Part shown: one piece after another, positions 27,885-37,421 of the stretch
How positions within the stretch are numbered: the stretch's first letter is position 1
Layout of the letters: each line of letters starts with the position of its first letter
Assembly (NCBI RefSeq): GCF_014201195.1
Contig: NZ_JACHDS010000001.1
Coordinates: 3,782,001-3,846,000, forward strand
From: Nocardiopsis mwathae
Lineage (GTDB): Bacteria; Actinomycetota; Actinomycetes; Streptosporangiales; Streptosporangiaceae
Reading direction: 5' to 3'
Length of the DNA stretch: 64,000 nucleotides
Position numbers and translations under genes: made by a program
Notes under the pieces: model-generated
Seen by the model: only the letters and a program-made list of their open reading frames with translations
Database searches by the model: none
Told to the model about the DNA's origin: nothing

Positions 27885-27994
27885 ATCGGCGGACGCGTGG
27901 CCGACGAGACGCGGGCCGGGGCGGGGGCGAACCCCCGTCCCGGCCCGCGGCCGAGGAGCCGGGTGCGGGCACCGCGCCCGCACCCGAGGCGTCC

Positions 27995-30900
27995 TTAGTC
28001 GTCGCCCTCCCCGGCGGCGTTCTCCAGCCGCTCCAGGGCGTCGGCCAGCCGGTCGTTGGCCTCGCCGTAGGCGGCGAAGTCACCGTCCCGCAGCGCTTCC
28101 TGGCCGTCCTCGTAGGCCTTCTGCGCGTCGGCCAGGGCCTGGGCCACGTCGCCGCCGGTCGTGGCATCGTCGTCACGGCCTGCGTCGGCCTCGGCATCCG
28201 GTGCGGCCTCACCGGTCTCCAGGGGGCCGTCGCCCTCCTCGAAGAGGTTGTTCAGCGCCTCCTGGAGGTTGTTGCCGATGGCGACCTTCTCACCGAAGCC
28301 GACCATCACCTTCTGCAGCAGCGGGTAGGCGGTCTGGCTGCCCTCCGACTGCACGTACAGCGGTTCGACGTAGAGCAGGCCGTCCGCGAACGGCAGGGTG
28401 AGCAGGTTGCCGTGGATGATCCGCGACTGCTCGCTCTGCTGCAGCGGCAGGAGTTCGTCGCGGATCGCGTCATCGGCGCCGAACTGGGCCTGGACCTGCC
28501 CCGGACCCATGATCACCGTGTCCTGCGGCAGCCGCAGCATGCGCAGCTTGCCGTAGTTGTCCGACTTCGGGTTGCTGTCCACCGCCAAGAACGCGGCCAG
28601 GTTCTCTCGGCCACGCGGAACGAAGGTCGAGGTGAGCGAGAAGGTCGCCTCCTCGTCGCCCGGGTACTTCAGGGTCTGGCGGTACGGCGGCTCGGGGCTG
28701 TCGCCCTTCTTGGTCGGGTCCTCCGGAACGTTCCAGAAGTCCTGGCCGCCGTAGAAGGCGTCGGCGTCGGTGATGTGGTACCGCTTCAGGATCTCCCGCT
28801 GCACCTTGAAGATGTCGTCGGGGTAGCGGAGGTGGGAGTTGAGCTCCTCGCTGATCTCGTCCTTCTCGGTGATGATTCCGGGGAACGCCTTGGACCAGGT
28901 CTGCAGGACGGGGTCGTCCTCGTCCCAGCCGTAGAGCTTCACCGTGCCGTCGTAGGCGTCGACGGTGGCCTTCACCGAGTTGCGGATGTAGTTGACCTGG
29001 TTGCCGGGCAGGGCGTTGCTGATGCCGTCACTGAAGGTGTCCTCGGTGGCCTGCGCCAGGTCGATCCGGGTGGAGTACGGGTAGCCGTTGGAGGTGGTGT
29101 AGGCGTCCACGATCCACTGGACACGGCCGTCGACGATCGCCGGGTAGGGGCGGCTGTCGACGGTGAGGAACGGGGCGACCTTCTTCACGCGGTCGGCCGG
29201 GTCGCGCTCGTACATGATCCGCGACTGGTCGGTGATCGCGTTGTTCAGCAGGATGTCCGGCTCGCTGTACTTGAGCGCGTACAGGATCCGGTCGAAGTAG
29301 CTCGACAGCAGCACGCCGCCCTCACCGTCGTAGCGGTTGGTGGCCTGCCCGGTGTCGCCGGTGCCGTCCTGGGCGCCCTCGCCGTTCTGGCCGGCCTCGG
29401 TGCCATCGGCACCCGGGGCATCCGGGGTGTCCTGGGCGTCGGTGTCGGTGTCGGCGTCGGCCGGGGCCCGGGCGTCGTCGGCCTCGTTGCCGTCCTGGCC
29501 CTCCTGGCCCTCCTGGCCGCCCTCGGCGTCGGCGCCGGGGACGTCCTCCGGCGTGCCGGCGTCCTCGGTGGTGGGCACGTCCTCGGGTCCGCCGCCCAGC
29601 GGGAAGTCGTACTCCGGCTCGGCGTTCACGATGACGTAGTCGGCGCCCTCCATGCCGTAGTAGATGCGCGGCTCGTACTCGCCGGTGACGTCCGACAGCT
29701 CACCTGTCGGCGGGATGTTGTACTCGGTGAAGACCGGGCGGCCCTGGCGGTCGATCTTGTTGCCCGCCGCGGCCACGATGCCGAACCCGTGGGTGTAGAC
29801 GAGGTGCCGGGTCAGCCAGTTGTCCTGGCCTTCGGGCGGGCCGTCGAGTTCGCGGGCGGCGATGATGGTGTCGACGAGCTGGCCGTCCTCGTTCTCGTAC
29901 CGGTCGACGTCGAGGACCTCGGGGAACTGGTAGAAGCCGCGGACCTGCTGCATCTGCTGGAAGGTCTGGGAGACCACGGCCGGGTCGACCAGGCGGACGC
30001 TCGGGATGGTGGCGGCCTCTTCGGCCAGCTGGCTGGCGGTCAGCTCGGTCTGCGCGTCGTAGGAGTCGACCTCGGCGTCGACGAGCCCGTAGGCGTCGCG
30101 CGTCGCCTCGATGTTGCGCGTGATGTAGGGGCTCTCCAGCCGCTGCTCGTTCGGCTTCACCGTGAACTGCTGGACGATCGCCGGGTAGACGCCGCCCACC
30201 AGCACGGCGGAGAGCACCAGGAGGCCGAGGCTGACCATCGGCACCATGGCGTTCTTGAAGTAGATGTTGGCGAAGAACAGCACGGCGCAGACGAGCGCGA
30301 TGAGGGTCAGGATGATCTTCGCGTACAGGACGGCGTTGACGTCGGTGTAGGACGCGCCGAAGGTGTACCCGGAATCGGAGAACACCAGGCCGTACTGGTC
30401 GAGCCAGTAGGAGGCGGCCTGCAGCAGGACGAAGACGCCGAGCAGCACGGAGAGGTGGACGCGCGCGGCCGGGGTGGCCCGCTGGCCCTGGGTCTGCAGG
30501 CGCACGCCGCCGTAGAGGTAGTGGACGACGACCGCGGCGATGAACGCGAGGACCACGGCCGCGAACAGGTAGCCGAGGACCACCCGGACGAACGGGTAGG
30601 TGAACGCGAAGAAGGAGACGTCCATCCCGAACTCGGGGTCGTTGACGCCGAAGGGGGTGGAGTTGGCGAACTGGAGGTAGATGTTCCAGTCGCTGCTGGC
30701 GGAGGCGCCGGCCAGCAGGCCCAGCCCGCCGGCGATGCCCCAGAAGAACAGCTTGCGGTGCGGGTCGATGGTCATCCGGTACCGGTCCAGGCCCTGCTGT
30801 TCCAGGCTCACCGGCCGGGACAGCGGTCGGGTGCGGTACGCGAAGTACATGCTGGCACCGACGATGAGCGTCATCACGAGACCGGCGCCGAGGAACAGCA

Positions 30901-31093
30901 GGACACGGGTCTGCAGCTCGGTCACGAAGACCGAGGTGAAGCCCACGGCGCTGAACCACTTGTAATCGGTCACGAAATTCACGGAGAGCAGCAGACCCGC
31001 GATGATGACGACCACGACTGCCGCGACGGGCGCGAGCAGCCTTGATCGGCGAGGCATACGCGCTGTCGGTGCGCCGGGCGATCGGAAGCTCAC
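27995..31093 (-). CDS. UPF0182 family large membrane protein
   Basis: The 1032-residue protein has about seven membrane helices in its first 320 residues. A large extracytoplasmic domain follows, with typical UPF0182 blocks (YITRNIEATRDAYGL, RLVYTHG-like HLVYTHGFG, and YVEPLYVQ). Members are conserved in actinobacteria and cyanobacteria without known function. Two features stand out: a very acidic Gly/Asp/Glu/Ala-rich insertion at about residues 500-585, and an acidic C-terminal tail. The GTG at 31093 is the longest start; a later ATG at MPRRSRLLAP (about residue 13) is an alternative. Homologue Rv3193c also lies beside a PDZ protease gene. Confidence 0.92.
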   Translation of the reverse strand: MSFRSPGAPTARMPRRSRLLAPVAAVVVVIIAGLLLSVNFVTDYKWFSAVGFTSVFVTELQTRVLLFLGAGLVMTLIVGASMYFAYRTRPLSRPVSLEQQGLDRYRMTIDPHRKLFFWGIAGGLGLLAGASASSDWNIYLQFANSTPFGVNDPEFGMDVSFFAFTYPFVRVVLGYLFAAVVLAFIAAVVVHYLYGGVRLQTQGQRATPAARVHLSVLLGVFVLLQAASYWLDQYGLVFSDSGYTFGASYTDVNAVLYAKIILTLIALVCAVLFFANIYFKNAMVPMVSLGLLVLSAVLVGGVYPAIVQQFTVKPNEQRLESPYITRNIEATRDAYGLVDAEVDSYDAQTELTASQLAEEAATIPSVRLVDPAVVSQTFQQMQQVRGFYQFPEVLDVDRYENEDGQLVDTIIAARELDGPPEGQDNWLTRHLVYTHGFGIVAAAGNKIDRQGRPVFTEYNIPPTGELSDVTGEYEPRIYYGMEGADYVIVNAEPEYDFPLGGGPEDVPTTEDAGTPEDVPGADAEGGQEGQEGQDGNEADDARAPADADTDTDAQDTPDAPGADGTEAGQNGEGAQDGTGDTGQATNRYDGEGGVLLSSYFDRILYALKYSEPDILLNNAITDQSRIMYERDPADRVKKVAPFLTVDSRPYPAIVDGRVQWIVDAYTTSNGYPYSTRIDLAQATEDTFSDGISNALPGNQVNYIRNSVKATVDAYDGTVKLYGWDEDDPVLQTWSKAFPGIITEKDEISEELNSHLRYPDDIFKVQREILKRYHITDADAFYGGQDFWNVPEDPTKKGDSPEPPYRQTLKYPGDEEATFSLTSTFVPRGRENLAAFLAVDSNPKSDNYGKLRMLRLPQDTVIMGPGQVQAQFGADDAIRDELLPLQQSEQSRIIHGNLLTLPFADGLLYVEPLYVQSEGSQTAYPLLQKVMVGFGEKVAIGNNLQEALNNLFEEGDGPLETGEAAPDAEADAGRDDDATTGGDVAQALADAQKAYEDGQEALRDGDFAAYGEANDRLADALERLENAAGEGDD

Positions 31094-31310
31094 GCCTCCC
31101 CCTCGTTCTGACGGTCGATGTTGGTTGGCCGGTACACGGACGGCCCCTTCTGTGAGGGCAACTTATTGGGTCGCCTCAGGGTTCCCGAATCCACGCGCCG
31201 GAGCGGTGACAACCTGGCATCGACCTGGACTCGGAGCCGTATCGGCGATCTGTGTCTTCGAGCCTACTGTGCTGCCGGTTTCCCGTTCATCCTCCTGTCC
31301 GGTCCTGTGG

Positions 31311-31868
31311 ATGGGCCACCATGGAGGGGTGTCTTTCAACATTCGCGAAGTCGTGATGGATCTCGAACGCCACGCCGCCGAGCAGGGCTGGGACCAGCCC
31401 GTCCGCGTCTACGCCCTGGTGCCCACGTCCGACCTGCTGGAGCGCGAGCCGGCGCTGGCGGGGATGCTGGGCGTGCAGGCGCCGGTGGACCCCGCGGCGC
31501 TGACCCCGATCGAGCAGGAGCCGCTGCCCGAGCGGATGCCCCTGGAGGAGGCCCTGGGCCGGATGGCCTGGCCCGATGCGGTGGCCGGGTGCGCGCTGGT
31601 GATGGAGCGCCTGGTGGTGAAGGGGTCCGACGAGACGCTGGCCCCGCCGCGCGGGGGCGACACCGGGCAGTGGGCGCGGGCGCAGGACGGCGCCGAGGAG
31701 ATCCGGATGGTCGCGGGGGTGCTCCGGGACGGCGAGCGGCACTCGGCGCTGCGGATGCGCAGCCACGACAGCGAGGACCAGGTGCTCAACGGGGAGGACC
31801 TGGTGCCCGCGCTGACCTCGGCGCTCGCGCTGACACTGGAGGAGGACCCGGAGGACGGCGGCGCCTGA
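31311..31868 (+). CDS. PPA1309 family protein
   Basis: The protein of about 185 residues is recognised by DLERHAAEQGWDQPVRVYAL near the start and the central MAWPDAVAGCALVMERLV. It matches the actinobacterial PPA1309 family, which has no known function but is almost always adjacent to UPF0182. The start could be the ATG at 31311 or the GTG at 31329; neither has an ideal ribosome-binding site. It is divergent from the UPF0182 gene, sharing about 215 bp of control region. Confidence 0.85.
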   Translation: MGHHGGVSFNIREVVMDLERHAAEQGWDQPVRVYALVPTSDLLEREPALAGMLGVQAPVDPAALTPIEQEPLPERMPLEEALGRMAWPDAVAGCALVMERLVVKGSDETLAPPRGGDTGQWARAQDGAEEIRMVAGVLRDGERHSALRMRSHDSEDQVLNGEDLVPALTSALALTLEEDPEDGGA

Positions 31869-31876
31869 GGGCCGGC

Positions 31877-31906
31877 GCGGCGGTGGCGTTCGCCCGGCAC
31901 CGCCGC
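31877..31906. terminator. hairpin between convergent PPA1309 and lipoprotein genes
   Basis: GCGGCGGTG pairs with CACCGCCGC over a 12-base partly paired loop. It sits between the convergent stops at 31868 and 31954. No T-tract is present. Confidence 0.45.
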
Positions 31907-31953
31907 CCGTTCACCGCGGCCGGATCAACGGTGCGGCCGACCGCGCGGATTCC

Positions 31954-32313
31954 TCAGCGGGGCGCGGCGCACAGCCCGGTGCCGGCGTCGATGAGTTCGC
32001 CGAGGTTGACCTTGAGGTCGTAGCGGGAGTCGGCGGCGTCGGCCCACACCGGCTCGATGCTGGGGAAGCCTTCGCGCTGCGCCTGGCTGTTGAGCTGGTA
32101 CTCGGTGCCGTCGACGGTAGCGGTGACGATCTCGCCGCGGTAGCAGCGGAGTTCGGCGCTGTCGGGGACGAGCGGCCAGGTCTTCCCGTCGCGCTCGAAG
32201 GCGGACCGGGTGACCGCCTCCTCGCCGTCGGGCTTCTCGTCAGCGGCGACGGCGCACGCGCTCAGCAGACCGACGCCGCCCAGTAAGAGCAGGATGGCAA
32301 GCGTAGGACGCAC
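31954..32313 (-). CDS. small lipoprotein, DUF2511/YebY-like
   Basis: The 119-residue protein starts at a GTG (32313) with GGAGGTTGAG upstream. It has a hydrophobic stretch ending in the lipobox LLSAC, so it should be lipid-anchored. The mature domain contains GKTWPLVPDSAELRCYRG and ends near GELIDAGTGLC. The two cysteines in these segments probably form a disulfide. The pattern resembles DUF2511 (YebY-like) domains; this family call is tentative. It lies downstream of the PDZ protease gene on the same strand, with a 150-bp gap. Confidence 0.75.
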   Translation of the reverse strand: MRPTLAILLLLGGVGLLSACAVAADEKPDGEEAVTRSAFERDGKTWPLVPDSAELRCYRGEIVTATVDGTEYQLNSQAQREGFPSIEPVWADAADSRYDLKVNLGELIDAGTGLCAAPR

Positions 32314-32466
32314 GCTTCTCAACCTCCGGGGTCGATCGGGGAGAGGGGGAGCACGGAACGGGATGACTCTACGGGAGCCGGTCCCCGCCACCCCGCGCTG
32401 TTGGAGCTACCTTGACCGTGTTTTTGCCCCGGCCCCTCCCCCGCGCAGGCGTCGCGCGGGCCCTGC

Positions 32467-33525
32467 CTAGTTCGGCTCGCAGCGGGGCAGTGCGTCGAGG
32501 CCGTCGCCGGTGCGGATGGCGTCGAGGGCGTCCACCGCGTCGCCCAGCTCGCCGACCTTGACGACCTCGATCTCGCCGGTGGCCGCCGAGTCGAAGGTCT
32601 GGGGGCAGGCGCCTGCGGCGACGAAGAAGTACTCGGCGCCCTCGCGCGCTGCACTGACCATCTTCTGCTCCACGCCGCTGACCGCGCCGACCTCACCGTC
32701 GGGGGTGATGGTGCCGGTGCCGGCGATCCGGTGGCCGCCGGTGAGGCTCTCCTGGCTGAGCCGGTCCATGATGCCCAGGGAGAACATCAACCCCGCGCTC
32801 GGGCCGCCGACGTCGCCGACGCTGATCTCGACGTCCATGGGGAAGTCCATGTCGTTGCTGACCAGGACGCCGATGATGGGCGTTCCGTCGTCGCCCTCGA
32901 CGGTGGTCAGAGTGACGGTCTCCTCGGTGCCGTCGCGGTCGACGCCGACCTCGACGTCGTCACCGGGGGTGCGGTCGCCGACCTTCTCGACGACCTCCTC
33001 CTTGCTGTCGACGGGGTCGCCGTCGACGGAGGTGATGATGTCGCCCTCCTTGATCGCGCCCGCGGCCGGCAGGTCCTCGCCGACCCCGGCGACCAGGGCG
33101 CGGGTGTCGTAGTCGATGCCCAGCTGGGTGAGGGCGGCCGCGGTGGCGTTGGTCTGCGAGTCGTTCATCTGCACGGACTGCGCCTCGGAGATCTCCTCCA
33201 CGGTGCGGTCCGGCGGGAAGAGCGCCTCCTCCGGCAGGACCGCCTGGCTCGGCGACAGCCACGCGCTGAGCACGGTGAACAGGTCCATGCGGGTGCTGGG
33301 GCCGCCGGAGTACTGCACGGTGACCATGGACAGCCCGCCGTCGTGCTCGTAGTGGTCCTCCCCGTCGATGCGGATGATCGGCCCGCCGTCGGGGTCCTCG
33401 CCGATGGTGTTCAGCGTGATGCCGGGCGAGGCCACGAGGTAGGGGACGGGAAGGTACATCCCTGCGACACCGAACCCGACCAAAAGGGCGAATGCGGCGA
33501 ACAGGGTGATGACACGACGCAACAT
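32467..33525 (-). CDS. membrane-anchored PDZ/Lon-type serine protease (YlbL-like)
   Basis: The 352-residue protein has one N-terminal membrane helix, a PDZ domain (AAGAIKEGDIITSVDGDPV, about residues 160-180) and a C-terminal Lon-type (S16) proteolytic domain. The catalytic serine is in VGGPSAGLMF and the lysine in GAVSGVEQKM. The active site faces outward. Homologues include Bacillus YlbL and mycobacterial Rv3194c, next to UPF0182. The substrate is unknown. Confidence 0.92.
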   Translation of the reverse strand: MLRRVITLFAAFALLVGFGVAGMYLPVPYLVASPGITLNTIGEDPDGGPIIRIDGEDHYEHDGGLSMVTVQYSGGPSTRMDLFTVLSAWLSPSQAVLPEEALFPPDRTVEEISEAQSVQMNDSQTNATAAALTQLGIDYDTRALVAGVGEDLPAAGAIKEGDIITSVDGDPVDSKEEVVEKVGDRTPGDDVEVGVDRDGTEETVTLTTVEGDDGTPIIGVLVSNDMDFPMDVEISVGDVGGPSAGLMFSLGIMDRLSQESLTGGHRIAGTGTITPDGEVGAVSGVEQKMVSAAREGAEYFFVAAGACPQTFDSAATGEIEVVKVGELGDAVDALDAIRTGDGLDALPRCEPN

Positions 33526-33651
33526 GCTGCACAGCCTAAACGGACCACGGAGGATCGGGTCGCATCCTGCGCGTGGCGCCCGCGAATCCGCGCCAGGTCC
33601 CCGAGACGGACGACGCGGCCGCGCCTCGGCCGGAGTGTCCGCCCGGGTGGT

Positions 33652-34089
33652 TCAGCAGGCCCCGACCCATTCGGCGTCACCCTCGTCGAACAGCTGGTGC
33701 TTCCAGATGGGCACCTCGGCCTTGATGTCGTCGATCAGGCGGCGGCAGGCGGCGAACGCCTCCTCGCGGTGCTCGGCCGCGGCCGCGACGACCACGGCGA
33801 TGTCGCCGACACGGAGCTCGCCGACACGGTGCAGCGCGGCGACCCTCCACACCGGCCGACCGTCCTCGGAGGTGTCGGCCACGACCTTCTCCATGACGCG
33901 CCGCATTTCGGACTCGGCCTTCGGATGAGCCGAATAGGTCAGCGCCGTCACGCCGCGACCGTGGTCATGGTCGCGGACCGTCCCGACGAAGAACGCGGTC
34001 CCCCCGACGCGAGCCTCGCCCACGGCGTCGATGACCTCGTCGACGGAGAGGGGCGTCTCGCGGATTCCTGCCAGAGTGATGTGATCCAC
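33652..34089 (-). CDS. moaE: MoaE, molybdopterin synthase catalytic subunit
   Basis: MoaE converts precursor Z to molybdopterin with thiocarboxylated MoaD as sulfur donor. The 145-residue protein has the family signatures GGTAFFVGTVRDHD, LTYSAHPKAE, VGELRVGDIAVVV and VPIWKHQ with its catalytic lysine. The start is a GTG at 34089. It lacks a ribosome-binding site, but TAACGT seven bases upstream suggests a leaderless transcript. No moaD gene is adjacent. The sulfur-activating moeZ gene lies 25 kb away in this window. Confidence 0.92.
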   Translation of the reverse strand: MDHITLAGIRETPLSVDEVIDAVGEARVGGTAFFVGTVRDHDHGRGVTALTYSAHPKAESEMRRVMEKVVADTSEDGRPVWRVAALHRVGELRVGDIAVVVAAAAEHREEAFAACRRLIDDIKAEVPIWKHQLFDEGDAEWVGAC

Positions 34090-34178
34090 AGTGTCGACGT
34101 TATCAACGCCGGGACCCGGCCGGATGAACGTCCGAAACCCCGGTGACCTCGGACACCGCCACGTGGAGGGCCCCACGA

Positions 34179-35303
34179 TCAGCCCTTGCGGCGCTTGCGC
34201 AGGTGGCGCACCGCGGCCGCGGTACCGATCGCGGCGACGGCCGCACCCGCGGCGCCGGCCGCGGTGATCGTGGCCTCCTTGCGGCCGACCTTCCGCCCCA
34301 CCAGCGCGTGCTCGCCCGCACGTGCCTCCAGCAGCACGCGCAGCGCGTCGGCGTTGTCGTGGCGGGGCCGCCAGCCCGCCTCGCGCAGGGTCACGCAGTC
34401 GACCACGCACGGGTAGACCAGGAACTTGATCTCGTCGGCCGACGCCGGGGTGATCCCGACGCGGTGCAGCCGCTGCGTGGTGCCGAACGCGAAGTTGGCG
34501 GGCAGCTCGAAGCGGCGCATCCCGGCGATCTCCTCCGCCTCGGCCTGGGAGAGCGCACCCTCGCAGCCGACCGCGATCGCCCCGTCCTTTCCGTCCACCC
34601 CGTGCGCCACGACGAACGCGAGCGCGTCCGCCAGGTCGTCGACGTGGCAGAACTGCCACTGCTGCTCGCAGCCCTTGACCGTGAGCAGCCGCGGGGCGGC
34701 GAAGTGCCGGGTGACCAGGGTGTCGAGGTCCGGGCCGACGAGAGGCGCCGGGCGCACCACACTGACCGACAGGCCGGGGTGGGCGCGGCGGGCGAGCCGG
34801 GCGAGGTCCTCGATCTCGGCGAACTCGCCGATGAGGCCGCCGCCCATCTCTGCGGCGACCGGGGCGTCCTCGGGCATGGGAACGGGGTTGTCGGGGGCGG
34901 CGCCGTAGACCATGGTGCTGGTGAGGAGGATGACACGCGGAACGCGTTCTGCGGCGGCCGAGGTGAGAACGGTCTGCGCGGCGCGGATGTTGTCGGCCCG
35001 GCGCTTGACGGGGGGCGTGTCCGGGGATCGGTCGTCGTCCGCGTGCACGAGCACGTCGACTCCGGCCAGCCGACTGGCGAGGCTCGGCGAGCGGGCGTCG
35101 GCGATGCGCCAGGTGACGCCCTCGGCGTCACCACGGTGCGCGTCGATTGCCACGACTCGTCCGATAGTTCCGGAATCCTGGGCCGCTGCGAGTCGTTCAA
35201 CGAGCAGGCGTCCAACGCCGGACGCGGCCCCAGTGACCGCGACGACGGGCCCCGCGGCGCCGGGAGTGTGCTGTGGGCGAACCTGACTGTTTCGGGTACT
35301 CAC
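34179..35303 (-). CDS. extended SDR / NAD-dependent epimerase-like protein
   Basis: The 374-residue protein has an N-terminal Rossmann fold (VVAVTGAASGVGRLLVERL) and the SDR serine region (LLTSTMVYGAA). The usual catalytic YxxxK is not obvious after that segment, so catalysis may be altered or lost. The C-terminus is unusual for the family: a basic stretch, a hydrophobic Ala/Gly segment (ITAAGAAGAAVAAIGTAAAV) and a basic tail. This suggests membrane attachment. Such proteins are conserved next to the DUF2342 gene in actinobacteria. The gene is divergent from it, with 61 bp between them. Confidence 0.8.
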   Translation of the reverse strand: MSTRNSQVRPQHTPGAAGPVVAVTGAASGVGRLLVERLAAAQDSGTIGRVVAIDAHRGDAEGVTWRIADARSPSLASRLAGVDVLVHADDDRSPDTPPVKRRADNIRAAQTVLTSAAAERVPRVILLTSTMVYGAAPDNPVPMPEDAPVAAEMGGGLIGEFAEIEDLARLARRAHPGLSVSVVRPAPLVGPDLDTLVTRHFAAPRLLTVKGCEQQWQFCHVDDLADALAFVVAHGVDGKDGAIAVGCEGALSQAEAEEIAGMRRFELPANFAFGTTQRLHRVGITPASADEIKFLVYPCVVDCVTLREAGWRPRHDNADALRVLLEARAGEHALVGRKVGRKEATITAAGAAGAAVAAIGTAAAVRHLRKRRKG

Positions 35304-35364
35304 TCCAGGCGGCTCCCAGCTAACGTGACAGTGGAGACATTCCTATCCTGCCTGAGGTCTAATC

Positions 35365-36789
35365 GTGAGCGACCTACCTTTTGGATTCAGCATGCCGAAC
35401 GACCCGGATGACGAGTCGGGTCGGCGATCGGGTGACTCCGGTTCCGGGGCCGGAGACGGCGGCCCAGGCGGGGTTCCCAACATGCCCGGGGGATTCCCGT
35501 TCGGTGATCCCCAGCAGATGGCCCAGATGCTGCGCCAGTTCGCCGACATGATGGCGGCGCAGCCCGCGCCGGGCGCCCCGTCCGGTGAGGGCGGCGTCAG
35601 CTGGGACGTGGCCAAGAACATCGCCCGGCACACGGTGTCGGCCAAGGGCGACGCCAGCATCGGGCCGATCGACAACGCCCACATGCAGGAGGCACTGCGC
35701 CTCGCCGACCTGTGGCTCAACGAGGCGACCACGCTGCCCTCGGGTGTCCAGACCATGGAGGCGTGGAGCCGATCGGAGTGGGTCGAGCGCACCATGGACA
35801 CCTGGGCACGCCTGTGCGGCCCGCTGACCTCCCGCATCGTCGAGTCGATGGGGCAGAACCTGCCCGAGGAGATGCAGTCGATGGCCGGCCCGTTCATGGG
35901 CATGGTCCGCCAGATGGGCGGGATGCTCGTCGCCCAGCAGGCCGGCCAGGCCATCGGCGAACTCGCCCGCGAGGTCGTGGGCTCCACCGACGTGGGCGTG
36001 CCGCTGGCCGGTGAGGGCCGCGCCGCGCTGCTGCCGTCGAGCGTCACCGAGTTCGGTGAGGGCCTGGGCATCCCGCAGGACGAGGTGCGGCTGTACCTCG
36101 CCGCCCGGGAGGCCGCGCACCACCGCCTGTTCAGCCACGTACCGTGGCTGCGCTCGCACGTGTTCAGCCTCGTCGAAGAGTACGCGCTGGGCATGTCCTT
36201 CGACATGAGCGGGTTGGAGGAGAAGCTCGGCCACATCGACATCTCCAACCCCGAGGCGCTGCAGGAGGCATTGTCCGGCGCCGAGGGCGGCGGCCTGTTC
36301 CAGCCCGAGGACACCCCGCGGCAGAAGGCGTCCCTGGCCCGGCTGGAGACCGCGCTCGCCCTCATCGAGGGGTGGGTGTCGACCGTGGTCGACGCCTCGG
36401 TGACCGACCGGCTGCCGCAGGCCGCGTCCCTGGGCGAGGCCATGCGCCGCCGCCGCGCTTCCGGCGGTCCCGCGGAGCAGACCTTCGCCGCACTCGTCGG
36501 CCTGGAGATGCGCCCGCGCCGCGTGCGCGAGGCCGCCGCGCTGTGGACGGCCCTGGGCGAGGCCCGGGGGATGGAGGGACGCGACGCCGTCTGGGAGCAC
36601 CCCGACCTCATGCCGTCCAGCGCCGACCTGGACGACCCCGACGCCTTCGTGCACGGCGGAGCCGGCACCGGCATGCCCGACATCGACATCAGCCAGTTCA
36701 CCGACGCCCCGTCGACGGAGGGACCGGCCGACGGCACGAAGGACGAGGGCGAGGCCGGAACGGACGCCAAGGGGGACGACACCGGGTGA
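35365..36789 (+). CDS. zincin-like metallopeptidase family protein (DUF2342)
   Basis: The 474-residue protein has a Gly/Pro-rich disordered start, then a helical zincin-like domain. The putative zinc site is EAAHHRLF with SLVEEY downstream (about residues 250-275). It corresponds to actinobacterial DUF2342 (Rv3195), annotated as a zinc-dependent metalloprotease or F420-associated hydrolase; no activity is proven to my knowledge. The GTG at 35365 has GAGG seven bases upstream. The gene overlaps the NUDIX gene by four bases (GTGA), implying coupled expression. Confidence 0.88.
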   Translation: MSDLPFGFSMPNDPDDESGRRSGDSGSGAGDGGPGGVPNMPGGFPFGDPQQMAQMLRQFADMMAAQPAPGAPSGEGGVSWDVAKNIARHTVSAKGDASIGPIDNAHMQEALRLADLWLNEATTLPSGVQTMEAWSRSEWVERTMDTWARLCGPLTSRIVESMGQNLPEEMQSMAGPFMGMVRQMGGMLVAQQAGQAIGELAREVVGSTDVGVPLAGEGRAALLPSSVTEFGEGLGIPQDEVRLYLAAREAAHHRLFSHVPWLRSHVFSLVEEYALGMSFDMSGLEEKLGHIDISNPEALQEALSGAEGGGLFQPEDTPRQKASLARLETALALIEGWVSTVVDASVTDRLPQAASLGEAMRRRRASGGPAEQTFAALVGLEMRPRRVREAAALWTALGEARGMEGRDAVWEHPDLMPSSADLDDPDAFVHGGAGTGMPDIDISQFTDAPSTEGPADGTKDEGEAGTDAKGDDTG

Positions 36790-37361
36790 GCATCGACGCC
36801 GACCCGCGCGACCTGCACTCTGACGCCCGCGAGGTGCTCGCCTCCTGGACCGCGCCCGATGCCGACCAGGAGCGGCTCCGCCGCACCTACCTCGACCATC
36901 TGGACCGGCACCCCGACGGTGTGTGGCGGTCCTGCCTGCCCGGGCACGTGACGGCCAGCGCGGCCATCGTCGACCCGGGCGGCACCCGCACCGTACTCAC
37001 CCTGCACCGCAAGATCCGGCTCTGGCTGCAGACCGGCGGCCACTGCGAGCCCGGGGACACCGGGCTCGCGGCGACGGCACTGCGCGAGGCCGCCGAGGAG
37101 TCGGGGATCGAGGGCCTGCGCCTGCTCCCCCGTCCGGTGCGGCTGGACCGGCACTGGGTCGGCTGCGGCGGCGGCACGTGGCACCTGGACGTGCAGTACG
37201 CCGCCGTCGCCCCGCCGGACGCCGAACCGGTCCGCGACCCCGAGGAGTCCGACGACCTGGGCTGGTTCCCCGCCGACGCGCTCCCCGAACCCACCGATAC
37301 CGCCTGCCGCGTCCTGGTCACGGCCGCGGCAGCGGCGGCCCGCAGCGCTCTCCCCCGGTGA
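36786..37361 (+). CDS. NUDIX hydrolase
   Basis: The 191-residue protein has a complete Nudix box (GGHCEPGDTGLAATALREAA followed by EESGI) at about residues 78-102. It lies in a single Nudix fold preceded by about 45 residues with the helical start DPRDLHSDAREVLASW. Nudix enzymes hydrolyse nucleoside diphosphates linked to another moiety; the substrate is not evident. The gene is coupled to DUF2342 by GTGA overlap and converges on the DUF2064 gene 60 bp away. Confidence 0.9.
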   Translation: MSIDADPRDLHSDAREVLASWTAPDADQERLRRTYLDHLDRHPDGVWRSCLPGHVTASAAIVDPGGTRTVLTLHRKIRLWLQTGGHCEPGDTGLAATALREAAEESGIEGLRLLPRPVRLDRHWVGCGGGTWHLDVQYAAVAPPDAEPVRDPEESDDLGWFPADALPEPTDTACRVLVTAAAAAARSALPR

Positions 37362-37421
37362 CCACGGCGGCGGGGGACGGGGCGGGCGCCATCGACACCT
37401 GACCCAGGGGCGTCGTCGCCG

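Noticed and set aside
27995-31045. Long plus-strand open frame opposite the UPF0182 gene
   Set aside because: It is the high-GC antisense shadow of a well-recognised protein, with repetitive Val/Gly/Asp composition and no domain.
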